Under the pieces are notes generated by a model. That model made no database searches. It was not told the DNA's origin and worked only from the letters and a program-made list of their open reading frames with translations. Both the position numbers and the translations under genes were made by a program. 64,000 nucleotides of DNA, from NCBI RefSeq assembly GCF_000484695.1, contig NZ_AXVR01000002.1:62001-126000 (forward strand), read 5' to 3'. Source of the stretch: Salinispora cortesiana (GTDB lineage: Bacteria; Actinomycetota; Actinomycetes; Mycobacteriales; Micromonosporaceae). Each line of letters opens with the position of its first letter. The first letter of the stretch is position 1. Of this stretch, positions 16,203-25,072 are shown one piece after another.

Positions 16203-16383
16203 ACACCTCGACACCCCGACTCACCCCCGTTTCGCACCGCGACATCCCCAGTTGCTGGCAACGCCGCCGCACGGCGTTGTCCTGGCAACGAGTGGACTCG
16301 ACGGTGGGACACGTCCGCCCCCACGGCGGGGCGGGCCCGGCGACGACGGCTCCAGCGACACAGCAGTCCCGGCAGGGTGCGTA

Positions 16384-16421
16384 CCCGCCCGGCAGCTCCG
16401 CAAAACGCGCTGCCGGGCGGG
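16384..16421 (-). terminator. Hairpin terminator after the copper ATPase gene
   Basis: A perfect 13-bp stem (CCCGCCCGGCAGC at 16384-16396 with GCTGCCGGGCGGG at 16409-16421) has a 12-base A-rich loop. It starts 18 bp past the ATPase stop on the minus strand. Confidence 0.65.
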
Positions 16422-16438
16422 CTTGGGATGCTCCGGCG

Positions 16439-18748
16439 CTACCGGGGGTGGCCGGGAGACCGGGGGCGGCCGGAAGACGGGAGTCCCGGCGAAGGCTGGG
16501 ACAGCGGGCGGAAACCCCGCAGCCGGAGACTGTTGGCGACCACGAAGACCGAGGAGAAGGCCATCGCGGCTCCGGCGATCATCGGGTTGAGCAGACCGGC
16601 CGCGGCCAGCGGGAGGGCCGCCACGTTGTAGGCGAACGCCCAGAACAGGTTGCCCTTGATGATCGCGAGGGTCCGCCGGGACAACCGGATGGCATCGGCG
16701 GCGGCGGTCAGGTCACCCCGGACCAGGGTCAGGTCGGACGCCTCGATCGCCACATCCGTACCGGTGCCCATCGCCAGCCCGAGGTCGGCCTGGGCCAACG
16801 CCGCGGCGTCGTTGACCCCGTCACCGACCATCGCCACCACCCGGCCCTCCTGCTGGAGCCGCCGGACCACCGCCACCTTCTCGGCGGGCAGCACCTCCGC
16901 GACCACCTCGTCGATCCCGACCTCGGCCGCGACCGCCCGGGCGACGTTCTCGTTGTCGCCGGTGAGCAGCACCGGATTCAGGCCCAGCTCCCGCAGTTGT
17001 CGGAGCGCGAGCGCGCTGGTCGGCCGGACCACGTCGGCGACCGCGAGCAGACCGCGAGCCCGCCCATCCCAGGCCACCAGCACCACCGTCGCACCGCCGG
17101 CCTGCGCCGCGGCACCGGCCGTCACCAACTCCTCCGGTACGTCCAGTCCCCGCTCCTGCAGCAGTCGAAGCCGGCCGACCAGCACCCGGTGGCCCGCCAC
17201 CACACCCTCGACGCCCAGCCCTTCGAGATTGGCGAAGTCGGTTACCGGCGGCAGGGGCCCCGCCTCGGCCGCGCCCACCGCGACCGCCTGGGCGATCGGA
17301 TGCTCCGAGGCGACCTCCAGGGCGCCGGCGAGCCGGAGCAGCTCGGCCCGCTCCACACCGCTCGCCGCGACCACGTCCACCAGGGTCATCCGGCCAGCGG
17401 TGACGGTCCCGGTCTTGTCCAGCACGACCGTGTCCACCGTCCGGGTGGACTCCAGCACCTCCGGCCCCTTGATCAAGATGCCGAGCTGCGCGCCCCGACC
17501 GGTGCCGACCAACAGCGCGGTGGGGGTAGCCAGGCCCAGGGCGCAGGGGCAAGCAATGATCAACACAGCCACCGTGGCGGTGAAGGCTGCGGTCGGACCG
17601 GCGCCACTCCCCAGCCACCAGCCCAGCGTGGCGGCGGCGAGGGCGATCACGATGGGAACGAAGACCCCAGAGATCCGGTCGGCGAGACGCTGCACGGCCG
17701 CCTTGCCGGACTGGGCGGCCTCCACCAGCCGGGCCATCTGGGCGAGCTGCGTGTCGGTGCCGACCCGGGTGGCCGTCACGACCAGCCGTCCACCCGCGTT
17801 GACGGTGGCGCCCACCACGGCGTCGCCGGCCTTGACCTCGACCGGCACGGATTCACCGGTGAGCATGCTGGCATCGACCGCCGAGCTCCCCGCCGTCACC
17901 ACCCCATCGGTGGCGATCTTCTCACCGGGGCGCACCACGAACTGGTCCCCGACCACAAGCTGGTCGATCGGGATGCGAATCTCCGCATCACCGCGCAGTA
18001 CCGCCACGTCCTTCGCACCCAGCTCCAGCAGGGTGCGCAGGGCGGCGCCAGCGGTGCGTTTCGCGCGCGCCTCGAAGTACCGGCCGGCGAGGATGAAGGT
18101 GGTGACGCCGGCCGCCGCCTCCAGGTAGATGTGGCCCGCTCCGTCGCCGCGGACGATGGCGAAGCTGAACGGGTGAGTCATGCCGGCAACGCCAGCCGTG
18201 CCGAGAAAGAGCGCCCAGAGCGACCAGCCGAACGCGGCGAGGGTGCCCAGCGACACCAACGTGTCCATGGTCGCTGCGGCGTGCCGGAGGTTGACCCAGG
18301 CGGCCCGGTGGAACGGCAGGCCGCCCCAGACCACCACCGGGGCGGCCAGCGTCAACGACAGCCACTGCCAGTAGGTGAACTGCCAGGGCGGCACCATCGC
18401 CAGCAGGATCACCGGCACGGTGAGCGCGGCCGAGACCCAGAGCCGGGTAGCAAGCCCGCGCAGCTCGTCGGCCGGCTCGGCGGCGGGCGCCGCTGCGGCT
18501 GTCGGTGGCGGCGGTACGACGGCGGTGTAGCCGGTCTTCTCGACCGTGGCGATCAGGTCGTCCGGGGTCACCCCGTCGGCGTACGCGACCCGGGCCTTCT
18601 CGGTGGCGTAGTTCACCGTGGCGGCCACGCCGGGCATCCGGTTCAGCTTCTTCTCGATGCGGGCGGCGCAGGAGGCGCAGGTCATCCCGCCGATCGACAA
18701 CTCAATCTGGTTGGCGGCCCGCGGCATCGGGCTGCTGGTGGTGGTCAT
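16439..18748 (-). CDS. Copper-translocating P1B-type ATPase
   Basis: A 769-residue CopA/CtpA-type pump that exports Cu(I). It has an N-terminal heavy-metal domain ([15 protein letters not shown], about 20-34), eight membrane helices, the transmembrane CPC motif ([15 protein letters not shown]), the phosphorylation loop [11 protein letters not shown], the P1B-specific HP dipeptide in ASEHPIAQA, and the hinge [16 protein letters not shown]. It is last in a minus-strand operon with a small His/Asp-rich protein (9 bp upstream) and CopZ. That operon is divergent from csoR and presumably induced by copper through the two palindromes at 19213-19261. Confidence 0.93.
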   Translation of the reverse strand: MTTTSSPMPRAANQIELSIGGMTCASCAARIEKKLNRMPGVAATVNYATEKARVAYADGVTPDDLIATVEKTGYTAVVPPPPTAAAAPAAEPADELRGLATRLWVSAALTVPVILLAMVPPWQFTYWQWLSLTLAAPVVVWGGLPFHRAAWVNLRHAAATMDTLVSLGTLAAFGWSLWALFLGTAGVAGMTHPFSFAIVRGDGAGHIYLEAAAGVTTFILAGRYFEARAKRTAGAALRTLLELGAKDVAVLRGDAEIRIPIDQLVVGDQFVVRPGEKIATDGVVTAGSSAVDASMLTGESVPVEVKAGDAVVGATVNAGGRLVVTATRVGTDTQLAQMARLVEAAQSGKAAVQRLADRISGVFVPIVIALAAATLGWWLGSGAGPTAAFTATVAVLIIACPCALGLATPTALLVGTGRGAQLGILIKGPEVLESTRTVDTVVLDKTGTVTAGRMTLVDVVAASGVERAELLRLAGALEVASEHPIAQAVAVGAAEAGPLPPVTDFANLEGLGVEGVVAGHRVLVGRLRLLQERGLDVPEELVTAGAAAQAGGATVVLVAWDGRARGLLAVADVVRPTSALALRQLRELGLNPVLLTGDNENVARAVAAEVGIDEVVAEVLPAEKVAVVRRLQQEGRVVAMVGDGVNDAAALAQADLGLAMGTGTDVAIEASDLTLVRGDLTAAADAIRLSRRTLAIIKGNLFWAFAYNVAALPLAAAGLLNPMIAGAAMAFSSVFVVANSLRLRGFRPLSQPSPGLPSSGRPRSPGHPR

Positions 18749-18756
18749 CGCACTCC

Positions 18757-18936
18757 CTACCGGTCGGGCCCGTGCGCCGGGCGGGACCCGGTGCCGGAGT
18801 CGTCATGCTCGGGGTCGTCGTGGTGGGTCTCGACGGCCGGGGTGCCGGGGCCGGTCACCTGACCGACCCCGTACGCCGCGCCGAACACCGCGGCGAGACC
18901 GAGCAGGAAGGCGGTGAGCTTCGTCGCCGTTTTCAT
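18757..18936 (-). CDS. 59-residue membrane-anchored His/Asp-rich protein in the copper operon
   Basis: From ATG 18936 the frame codes [20 protein letters not shown], a lysine-containing N terminus plus a single hydrophobic helix. A short exported tail with the metal-ligand-like cluster [11 protein letters not shown] and a Pro/Gly-rich end follows. It sits 23 bp after copZ and 8 bp before the ATPase start. Topology and composition suggest a small extracytoplasmic copper-binding protein or an accessory of the pump. I know of no named family; the function is inferred from position and the His/Asp cluster. Confidence 0.75.
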   Translation of the reverse strand: MKTATKLTAFLLGLAAVFGAAYGVGQVTGPGTPAVETHHDDPEHDDSGTGSRPAHGPDR

Positions 18937-18959
18937 GCGGGCCTCGGTCTCGACGCGGG

Positions 18960-19169
18960 TCAGGCGTTGACGAGGTCGTAGCCGGCCTCGTCAACCGCGG
19001 CGCGTACGGCCTCGAGCTCCATCGGGTGCTGGCTGGTGACGGTCAGCCGGCCAGTCGTCAGGTCAACCTGGACCTGCTCCACACCCGGAAGCCCACCCAC
19101 CTCGGCGCTGACCGCGGCTACGCAGTGCCCGCAGGTCATGCCCTGCACCTGATACGTGGTGGTGACCAT
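18960..19169 (-). CDS. copZ: Copper chaperone CopZ-like heavy-metal-associated protein
   Basis: A 69-residue ferredoxin-like HMA domain with the Cu(I)-binding loop GMTCGHCVAAV (about 10-20), the usual beta-alpha-beta pattern and a C-terminal EAGYDLV. It would carry Cu(I) in the cytosol to the N-terminal domain of the ATPase encoded downstream. It is the first gene of the minus-strand copper operon, and its promoter region contains the CsoR boxes. Confidence 0.93.
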   Translation of the reverse strand: MVTTTYQVQGMTCGHCVAAVSAEVGGLPGVEQVQVDLTTGRLTVTSQHPMELEAVRAAVDEAGYDLVNA

Positions 19170-19212
19170 GGAAAACCTCCCCTTTCCGCCAGGTCAACCC
19201 CCGGAGGGTCAA

Positions 19213-19261
19213 TACCCCCTGGGGGTAAGTGTCAGCGACTTTAACATACCCCTGAGGGGTA
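19213..19261. promoter_or_regulatory. Two CsoR operator palindromes between copZ and csoR
   Basis: TACCCCCTGGGGGTA (19213-19227) is a perfect 7-1-7 palindrome and TACCCCTGAGGGGTA (19247-19261) a perfect 6-3-6 one, 34 bp apart. This G/C-tract pattern flanked by TA is that of known CsoR sites. One site can serve each divergent promoter, with the csoR ATG 16 bp after the second. Confidence 0.85.
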
Positions 19262-19277
19262 AGATATTCTGATCCGC

Positions 19278-19580
19278 ATGACCAGACCCGACCCCGCCCC
19301 GGTCCGCGGCTACACCGCCAGCAAGGACCAGCTACTCACCCGACTGCGCCGGGTCGAGGGGCAGGTCCGGGGGATCGAGAAGATGGTCGAGGAGGATCGA
19401 TACTGCATCGACGTCCTCACCCAGATCTCCGCGATCCAGGCCGCGCTGGACAAGGTGGCGCTCGGGCTGCTCGACGGGCATGCCCGGCACTGCCTACACG
19501 AGGGGGCGGCCGAGGGGCGAGCCGACGAGATGGCGACCGAGATGATGGCCGCCGTCGGCCGGCTGATGAAGCGCGGCTGA
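19278..19580 (+). CDS. csoR: Copper-sensing repressor CsoR
   Basis: A 100-residue all-helical DUF156 repressor. The Cu(I) ligands Cys-x(n)-His-x3-Cys are present: Cys in EDRYCIDVL, then His and Cys in GHARHCLHE. The N-terminal arm (RLRRVEGQVRGIEKMV) supplies the DNA-binding arginines. Cu(I) binding releases the operator, de-repressing the divergent copZ-ATPase operon and csoR itself. Its start lies next to the second palindrome, so autoregulation is expected. Confidence 0.95.
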   Translation: MTRPDPAPVRGYTASKDQLLTRLRRVEGQVRGIEKMVEEDRYCIDVLTQISAIQAALDKVALGLLDGHARHCLHEGAAEGRADEMATEMMAAVGRLMKRG

Positions 19581-19623
19581 CCACCCCGTCCCGTTACTCG
19601 CCCGGTAGTCGTTGGGAGAACAG

Positions 19624-21006
19624 ATGGGCGCCGACCACACCCGACCTGCACCGTCCACCCCACCCCGGGTGCGACGGATCCTCGTCGCGACGGTGGTCCC
19701 CCTGCTCCTCGCCACCCTGGTCACCGCGGTGGCCCTCTGGCCGCGCGACACCCGTACGGCCGACTCGGGCACCGAGCCACCCCGGTACCACGGCACCGTC
19801 ACGAAGGTGGTCACCGAGCCCTGTCCCCCCGCCCCCCAGCCGCCCGACTCCGGGCTGAGCACCGAAGACAGCCCCTGCGGCGAGGTGACCGTCCGCGTCG
19901 AGCAGGGGCCGGACGCCGGGCGTCAGATCGGCACGCCGATTCCCGCTGGACCGGGCGCGCCCGACGTCGCCGTCGACGATGAGGTCATCCTGGTCGAGCT
20001 GACCGACCCCACCGACCCGACCACGAGCATGTACACCATCGCGGAGCACCAGCGGGGCAAGCCCCTGCTGTGGCTGGTGGCGCTCTTCGCCGCCGCGATC
20101 GTGGCGTTCGGCCGCTGGCGCGGGCTCGCCGCCCTCGCCGGCCTGGCGGCGAGCTTCGCCGTCCTCCTGACGTTCGTCCTGCCGGGGATCAGCGCCGGCC
20201 AGTCGCCGTTACTGGTCGCGGTGGTCGGCGCCGCACTGATCATGTTTGTGGTCCTATACCTCACCCACGGCGTGACCGCGCAGACATCGGTGGCGGTTCT
20301 CGGCACCCTGGGCAGTCTGATCCTCACCGGCCTCCTCGGCACACTCGCCACCGCCGCCACCCGGCTGACCGGGTACGGCAGCGAGGAGGCGATCACCCTG
20401 TCCATGTTCCAGACCAACGTCGACCTGCACGGTCTGCTCCTGGCCGGAATCATCATCGGCTCGCTCGGGGTACTGGACGATGTCACCGTGACCCAGGCCG
20501 CCACGGTGACCGAGCTGGCAACGGCCAACCCGGGGTTGTCCCGCCGTCAGCTCTACCGCTCCGCGACCCGGGTCGGTCGGGCCCACATCGCCTCCACGGT
20601 GAACACCATCGTGCTGGCGTACGCCGGAGCCTCACTGCCGGTGCTGCTTCTGCTAACCGCCGACTCGCGCCCGGTAAGCCAGCTCCTGACCAGCGAATTC
20701 CTCGCCCAAGAGATCGTTCGCAGTGCGGTCGCCACGCTGGGGTTGATCGCCGCGGTCCCCCTCACCACCGGGCTCGCCGCCATCGTGACCGCCGCCGGTC
20801 GCACCGCTGGCGGCGAGTCGGGCGGGAGCACCGCTGGCGGCGAGTCGGGCGGCGGGAGCACCGCCGCACCGCCACCGCGGCGGCCACGAGGGCGCACCGC
20901 CCGCGTCGAGGCGCTGGAGGTGCTCAGCACCCCCCGCTCCGGCCCGGTCGCCTCCGCCGCCGATCGACGGACCGGCGGAGACCACAACACGGAAGACTCA
21001 TGGTGA
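19624..21006 (+). CDS. YibE/F family membrane protein
   Basis: A 460-residue protein with an N-terminal membrane anchor, an extracytoplasmic beta-rich domain (about 40-140: YHGTVTKVVTEPCP, VTVRVEQGPDAG) and seven or so helices of the YibE/F core. Typical core segments are GVTAQTSVAVLGTLGSLIL and GIIIGSLGVLDDVTVTQAATV. The C terminus is a disordered Gly/Ser-rich tail with two AGGES repeats, then an Arg-rich end. The family is often linked to transport or stress but is biochemically uncharacterised. The ATG at 19624 follows GGGAGA. The gene lies 43 bp after csoR and may be read through from it. Confidence 0.85.
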   Translation: MGADHTRPAPSTPPRVRRILVATVVPLLLATLVTAVALWPRDTRTADSGTEPPRYHGTVTKVVTEPCPPAPQPPDSGLSTEDSPCGEVTVRVEQGPDAGRQIGTPIPAGPGAPDVAVDDEVILVELTDPTDPTTSMYTIAEHQRGKPLLWLVALFAAAIVAFGRWRGLAALAGLAASFAVLLTFVLPGISAGQSPLLVAVVGAALIMFVVLYLTHGVTAQTSVAVLGTLGSLILTGLLGTLATAATRLTGYGSEEAITLSMFQTNVDLHGLLLAGIIIGSLGVLDDVTVTQAATVTELATANPGLSRRQLYRSATRVGRAHIASTVNTIVLAYAGASLPVLLLLTADSRPVSQLLTSEFLAQEIVRSAVATLGLIAAVPLTTGLAAIVTAAGRTAGGESGGSTAGGESGGGSTAAPPPRRPRGRTARVEALEVLSTPRSGPVASAADRRTGGDHNTEDSW

Positions 21007-21127
21007 AGGTACACAGCGTGGTGAGCCGGACCCGCGAGGCGGGCAATCAGGGCACTTATCACCCAACGTATCGGCAATTTCGGGCGATTGGTCGAGTTTG
21101 GGGCGTAGCTCGACCGGATGAGCGTCA

Positions 21128-21280
21128 GGTAACCTCGCTGCCGGTCACCGCCGAAGGCGCGTACCGGCACCGGCGGGACCACCGCCCAATCGCCGCGAGG
21201 CGAGCCGGGGAGACGGGCAGTTGGAGTGCGGCTACCCCAATAGGGAGCACCTACCGCCCCAACCCGTCAGCTCGTCCAGC
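21128..21280 (+). ncRNA. Probable c-di-AMP (ydaO/yuaA-type) riboswitch
   Basis: The leader of the following secreted-protein gene carries the landmarks I associate with actinobacterial ydaO leaders, in order: GGTAACCTCGC (about 21128), CGCCGAA (21149-21155), GCGAGCCGGGGAGACGGG (about 21200-21217), ACCCCAATAGGGAGCAC and ACCCGTCAGCTCGTCC (about 21262-21277). It ends just before the Shine-Dalgarno GGAAGGGA. These riboswitches commonly control cell-wall hydrolase and Rpf-type genes, which fits. Boundaries are approximate because no covariance search was possible. Confidence 0.6.
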
Positions 21281-21304
21281 CGGCGGTCAACGGAAGGGAT
21301 CATT

Positions 21305-22321
21305 GTGACGGCACCCCCACGCCGCTGGTTGACGCCCGTGGCGGCCGTGCTCACCGCGCTGGCCGTGCTCGCCGGGCCGGTCCCGGCGTCTGCCACCCCC
21401 ACCTCTCCCCCACAGCCCTCGGGGCATGACGAGGAGCCGGAGCTACTCGGCGATCTCATCGAGGTGCGCAACCGCGAGTACGTGAAGGCCAAGGCACAGC
21501 TGGCGGATTCCGAGAAGCGCCAGGCCGCCCTCGAGAAGGAGATCAAGAAGGCGCAGGCCGAGCTGGACGAGCTCGGCCCCCAGGTGGCGGAGATCGCGAC
21601 CCAGTCATACAAGACAGGACGGGTCGACGCGATGTCGACGCTGCTGACCGCGGATACCCCCGACTCCTTCATCGCCCGGGCCACCGCGCTGGATGAGCTG
21701 AATCGCGTCAACGATCAGCGCATCAAGGCGGTCAACACGATCAAGAACCACGCCGAGCAGGCGAAGGTGGGGGTCGACGAAGAGGTACGCAAGCAACAGA
21801 AGCTGAAGAGCGACCTCGAACGCGGAAAGCTCGAAGCGGAGAAGGCCCTCCGCCTCGTCGGCGGCAGCGGCCTCACCGGTGGCCTGGTTGACGCCGAGTC
21901 GCCGGTCGCCCGAGTCGCCCCCGGACGCACCTCGGATGGCGGTTGGACGTCACTTGGCTGCAACGAGGATGATCCGACCACCGGCGGCTGTATCACCGCG
22001 CGGACGCTGCACATGTATAACGAAGTCAAGCGAGCCGGTTTTGACCGATTCGTCGGGTGCTACCGCTCGGGTGGGCCGTACGAGCACCCTAAGGGCCGGG
22101 CCTGCGACTGGTCGCTACAGAACAGCGGGTTCAGCTCCTGGTACAACAACGACATGCGCATGTACGGCAACAACCTGACTGCGTTCCTGGTCCGAAACGC
22201 CGACCGGCTCGGCATCTACTACGTGATCTGGAACCGGCAGATCTGGTTCCCGGCCACCGGCTGGAAGTCGTACAGCGGCCCGTCGAACCACACCGACCAC
22301 GTCCACGTGTCGATGCTGTAG
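21305..22321 (+). CDS. Secreted coiled-coil protein with ARB_07466/VanY-like C-terminal domain
   Basis: A 338-residue exported protein. It has a signal peptide (PRRWLTPVAAVLTALAVLAG, cleavage near ASA), a long coiled coil (about 45-200, rich in KAQLADSEKRQAALEKEIKK-like heptads) and a C-terminal domain. The latter has YEHPKGRACDWSLQNSG and GPSNHTDHVHVSML, the H-x6-D and H-x-H pattern of M15/VanY-like zinc peptidases. The coiled coil resembles PcsB/FtsEX-activated hydrolases. It probably remodels peptidoglycan at the cell surface. The GTG start follows GGAAGGGA; expression is probably set by the c-di-AMP leader. Confidence 0.82.
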   Translation: MTAPPRRWLTPVAAVLTALAVLAGPVPASATPTSPPQPSGHDEEPELLGDLIEVRNREYVKAKAQLADSEKRQAALEKEIKKAQAELDELGPQVAEIATQSYKTGRVDAMSTLLTADTPDSFIARATALDELNRVNDQRIKAVNTIKNHAEQAKVGVDEEVRKQQKLKSDLERGKLEAEKALRLVGGSGLTGGLVDAESPVARVAPGRTSDGGWTSLGCNEDDPTTGGCITARTLHMYNEVKRAGFDRFVGCYRSGGPYEHPKGRACDWSLQNSGFSSWYNNDMRMYGNNLTAFLVRNADRLGIYYVIWNRQIWFPATGWKSYSGPSNHTDHVHVSML

Positions 22322-22335
22322 CCGCCGACGCGCTG

Positions 22336-22367
22336 GGGCCGGCACTGCATTTCCGCGGTGCCGGCCC
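22336..22367. terminator. Hairpin between convergent secreted-protein and carbonic anhydrase genes
   Basis: GGGCCGGCAC (22336-22345) pairs exactly with GTGCCGGCCC (22358-22367) across a 12-base loop. It starts 15 bp after one stop and ends 24 bp before the opposing one, so it may serve both genes. Confidence 0.6.
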
Positions 22368-22390
22368 GCTGTCGTTTCGGGGCGCCGGCC

Positions 22391-23092
22391 TCAGGGTGTG
22401 CTCGACGCCGCGAGCCCGACCTCGGTAACGGTCCGCACCGCACCGGTGGTGAGCTGGTACGACATCCCCACGACCGCGCAGGTGCCGGCGGCCACGGCGG
22501 CGGCGACCGCCGCGGAGCGGTCCAGCAGCACGGCAACGGTCTGCTGGACATGCTGGTCAACGATGCGGTCAAGGTCGGTGATCCCGGCGGCCTCGGCCCG
22601 ACGGACGCTCGGCAGCACCGCCTCCACCACCGCACGAAGGTGCCCGGCGACCGGTGCGCCGGTGGCCTCAGCCGACCTGGCCGCCTGCACCGCGCCACAG
22701 GACTCGTGCCCGAGCACCACCACCAGCGGAGCGCCCAGCGCGGTGACGGCGTACTCGATGCTGCCGAGCACCTCCGGCCCAACGGCATGCCCAGCCGTGC
22801 GGACCACGAACAGGTCACCCAGACCGCGGTCGAAGATGAGCTCAACGGCGAGCCGCGAGTCGGAACAACCGAGGACCACCGCGAAGGGCTGCTGCCCCTC
22901 CGCCAGCGCGACCCGGCGGCCGACATCCTGGTGTGGGCGACCCGGAGTTCCGGCGGCGAACCGCCGGTTGCCGGCGTGTAGCTCGGCGACCGCCGCTCGG
23001 GGGCCGACCGGCTGATTCCAAGCATCGCCGGATCCACCGGCGGACAGCTGATCTGCGCCCGACTGCATATCGGGCATTTCGGGGCGATTCAT
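22391..23092 (-). CDS. Beta-class carbonic anhydrase
   Basis: A 233-residue zinc enzyme interconverting CO2 and bicarbonate in the cytosol. The zinc ligands and catalytic pair are present: Cys-Ser-Asp-Ser-Arg in VVLGCSDSRLAVEL, and the His and Cys of VLGHESCGAVQAA. DLFVVRTAGHAVGPEVLGSIEYAV is the usual helix-strand segment. The first 35 residues are disordered. It is a single gene. Confidence 0.93.
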   Translation of the reverse strand: MNRPEMPDMQSGADQLSAGGSGDAWNQPVGPRAAVAELHAGNRRFAAGTPGRPHQDVGRRVALAEGQQPFAVVLGCSDSRLAVELIFDRGLGDLFVVRTAGHAVGPEVLGSIEYAVTALGAPLVVVLGHESCGAVQAARSAEATGAPVAGHLRAVVEAVLPSVRRAEAAGITDLDRIVDQHVQQTVAVLLDRSAAVAAAVAAGTCAVVGMSYQLTTGAVRTVTEVGLAASSTP

Positions 23093-23386
23093 GCCCTTAC
23101 CTCATCCCTGTGGGAGGCCCCAACCTGAAGGCCCGGCGTACGGGACTCGGGCCTTCTCCACGCTCACATGAAGCAGAAAGCACGTCAAGGCATGCGTGAT
23201 CTGCACTTCATACGTTGGCTGCGGACGTGCCGGACGCACGAGGAATGCCCACCGCCTCCGGCCTGTTGAAGCTCTGGTACCCCTGGCATCCCGGACCGTC
23301 GCGGCCCGGGCCGCCGCCCCGCGCCGAGCGCCACGTGGTGCTTGCCGTCCCCCTCCGGACGGCCAGACCCCCGAAGGAGCCCGACC
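23093..23386. other. Intergenic region, no gene seen
   Basis: This 294-bp stretch separates divergent carbonic anhydrase and C39-like genes and must hold both promoters. I see no stable hairpin, repeat or plausible short gene. The ribosome-binding site GAAGGAG lies at its right end. Confidence 0.6.
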
Positions 23387-23923
23387 ATGAGCACGATCAC
23401 CCCCATCGAGGGCCGCCCGGTGGCCGGACTGCTGGTCACCGTCGACTATCAGGCCCAGCCCAACTTTTACTACTGCGGGCCGGCGGCGACCAGGATGGCT
23501 CTCTCCGCGCTGGGCCGACCGCTCCCGCAGGATGAGGTCGCCCAGCGGCTCGGCACCACCCAGGCCGGCACGGACTCGGCCCTGGACATCACCCGCGTCC
23601 TCAACGAGCTGACCGGCGACGCGTACCGAACCACGGAGATACCGGACATCACGGCCAAACCGGATGAGGTTCACCAGCTACGCGAGGACACCCGGCACGC
23701 CCTGGCGCAGGGACGCCCGGTCGTGGCCAACGTCCGGGGGACCACGGTCGACACCGAGGGCACCCCACATTCGTACGAGGGGGGCCACTACCTGACGCTG
23801 GTGGGCTACCGCGCCGAGGACGACCTCCTCCGGGTCGCCGACCCGGCCGCAGACAAGCGCGAATACTGGATGACCGTACCGAAGGTCGCCAACTGGATCG
23901 CCGAACGCGGCTACTCGTCCTGA
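23387..23923 (+). CDS. C39-like cysteine peptidase family protein
   Basis: A 178-residue papain-fold protein of the peptidase_C39_2 group. The oxyanion Gln and nucleophilic Cys are in QAQPNFYYCGPAATRMAL (about 24-41). The catalytic His is in GGHYLTLVGYRA and Asp in RVADPAADKREYW. There is no signal peptide or membrane anchor and no peptide-export ABC domain nearby, so it acts alone, perhaps on a cytosolic peptide. The ATG was chosen for its GAAGGAG eight bases upstream. Confidence 0.85.
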   Translation: MSTITPIEGRPVAGLLVTVDYQAQPNFYYCGPAATRMALSALGRPLPQDEVAQRLGTTQAGTDSALDITRVLNELTGDAYRTTEIPDITAKPDEVHQLREDTRHALAQGRPVVANVRGTTVDTEGTPHSYEGGHYLTLVGYRAEDDLLRVADPAADKREYWMTVPKVANWIAERGYSS

Positions 23924-23929
23924 CGCCTT

Positions 23930-23961
23930 CGGGCCGGCCTCCCCAGCGGGAGACCGGCCCG
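23930..23961. terminator. Hairpin after the C39-like gene
   Basis: A near-perfect stem of about 14 bp (CGGGCCGGCCTCCC with GGGAGACCGGCCCG, one mismatch) and a short loop lie between two convergent stops (23923 and 23994). Confidence 0.65.
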
Positions 23962-23993
23962 TTCGGCGCGTCCCGCGCCGAAACTCGGATATA

Positions 23994-24176
23994 TCAGCGG
24001 TTCTGGTCACCCTCACCGGTCCGGGACTTCATCATGTCCACACCGCGATCGACGTGCTCCTTGTACCGGCCGCCGGTACGCTCGTTGAGCATGTCACCGG
24101 CCTTCTCCATGCCCCGGTTGACCTGCTCGTCCTGCTTCTCGACGTACTCCCTGGCCTGGTCCATGAATTTCTTCAT
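23994..24176 (-). CDS. Antitoxin-like MT0933/Rv0909-family protein
   Basis: A 60-residue, strongly charged helical protein. The repeated pattern DEQVNRGMEKAGDMLNERTG ... KEHVDRGVDMMKSRTGEG is that of the Rv0909-type antitoxin family. In mycobacteria the partner toxin is an adjacent SRPBCC protein; none is adjacent here. Many actinobacteria carry it as an orphan, so a true toxin-antitoxin role is uncertain. AGGAGGATCAC precedes the ATG. Confidence 0.8.
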   Translation of the reverse strand: MKKFMDQAREYVEKQDEQVNRGMEKAGDMLNERTGGRYKEHVDRGVDMMKSRTGEGDQNR

Positions 24177-24277
24177 GTGATCCTCCTAGGTTCGGGGTGT
24201 TGCAACGGACGGCGTTCCCCGGCGCCCGGGGGTACAAACACCGACCACCCCCGGGACAGGCGTGGCCCGGCCACGGG

Positions 24278-24925
24278 TCACCCAAGGTGGTCGGTGAACC
24301 AGGTCGCCGCCGCATCAGCCACCTGTTCCAACGCACCGGGCTCCTCGAACAGATGCCCGGCACCGGGGATCACCGTCAGCTCCGCCGGCTCCGGCAGCGC
24401 CGCCCGAGCCTGCTCGTTCAGGGTGAGCACCTGGTCATCGAGGCCGCCCACGAGCAGTAGGGTCGGTGCTCGCACCCGGCCCAGCGCCGGACCGGCAAGA
24501 TCCGGCCGGCCGCCTCGGGAGACCACCGCACCGACCGCATCCGGACGGTCGGCGGCGGCCACCAGGGCGGCAGCGGCCCCGGTGCTGGCCCCGAAGAGCC
24601 CGATCGGCAACGCGCCCACCGGCTCCCCGGTGGCCAGCCAGTCGACGATCGCGGACAACCTGCCGGCCAACCGGCCGATGTCGAACCTGAGCTGCGCGGT
24701 GCGCGCGTCGGCCGCCTCCTCATCCGGGGTTAGCAGATCCACCAGGACGGTGCCGAGCGCGCTGCGATTGAGGACCTGCGCCACCGCGACATTGCGGGGA
24801 CTCCGCCGCGAGCTGCCGCTGCCATGCGCGAAGAGCACCACCCCGGCCGGCTCCGGCGGCACCCGAAGATCAGCCGTGAGCTGGACGTCCCCCGCCGGAA
24901 CCGACACCTCACTCCGTGCGTCCAT
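24278..24925 (-). CDS. Dienelactone hydrolase-like alpha/beta hydrolase
   Basis: A 215-residue serine hydrolase. The nucleophile is in LFGASTGAAAAL (G-x-S-x-G), the acid in LLVGGLDDQVL and the His in VIPGAGHLFEEPG; VVLFAHGSGSSRRSPRN forms the oxyanion region. This group is often found in actinobacteria and sometimes fused to phosphoribosyltransferases. The substrate is unknown. The ATG at 24925 was preferred to an in-frame upstream ATG because the intervening residues are Gly/Arg-rich and unlike the family. Confidence 0.85.
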   Translation of the reverse strand: MDARSEVSVPAGDVQLTADLRVPPEPAGVVLFAHGSGSSRRSPRNVAVAQVLNRSALGTVLVDLLTPDEEAADARTAQLRFDIGRLAGRLSAIVDWLATGEPVGALPIGLFGASTGAAAALVAAADRPDAVGAVVSRGGRPDLAGPALGRVRAPTLLLVGGLDDQVLTLNEQARAALPEPAELTVIPGAGHLFEEPGALEQVADAAATWFTDHLG

Positions 24926-25072
24926 GCCCCGGTCCTTCCCACCGGCTCGCCCGCCATGCGTACGCCCCGGGCCCATCCGGTCTCGTTTCGCCCGGGTGGG
25001 CTCGGGTACGCGGTGGGTGAGGGCAGACCGGACCGGCGCAGGCAGCGCCGGTGATGGATCGGGAGGATCGCC

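Noticed and set aside
16277..18862. 861-codon frame antisense to the copper ATPase
   Set aside because: A shadow of a clear P-type ATPase gene; its composition is Gly/Arg/His/Gln-rich and motif-free.
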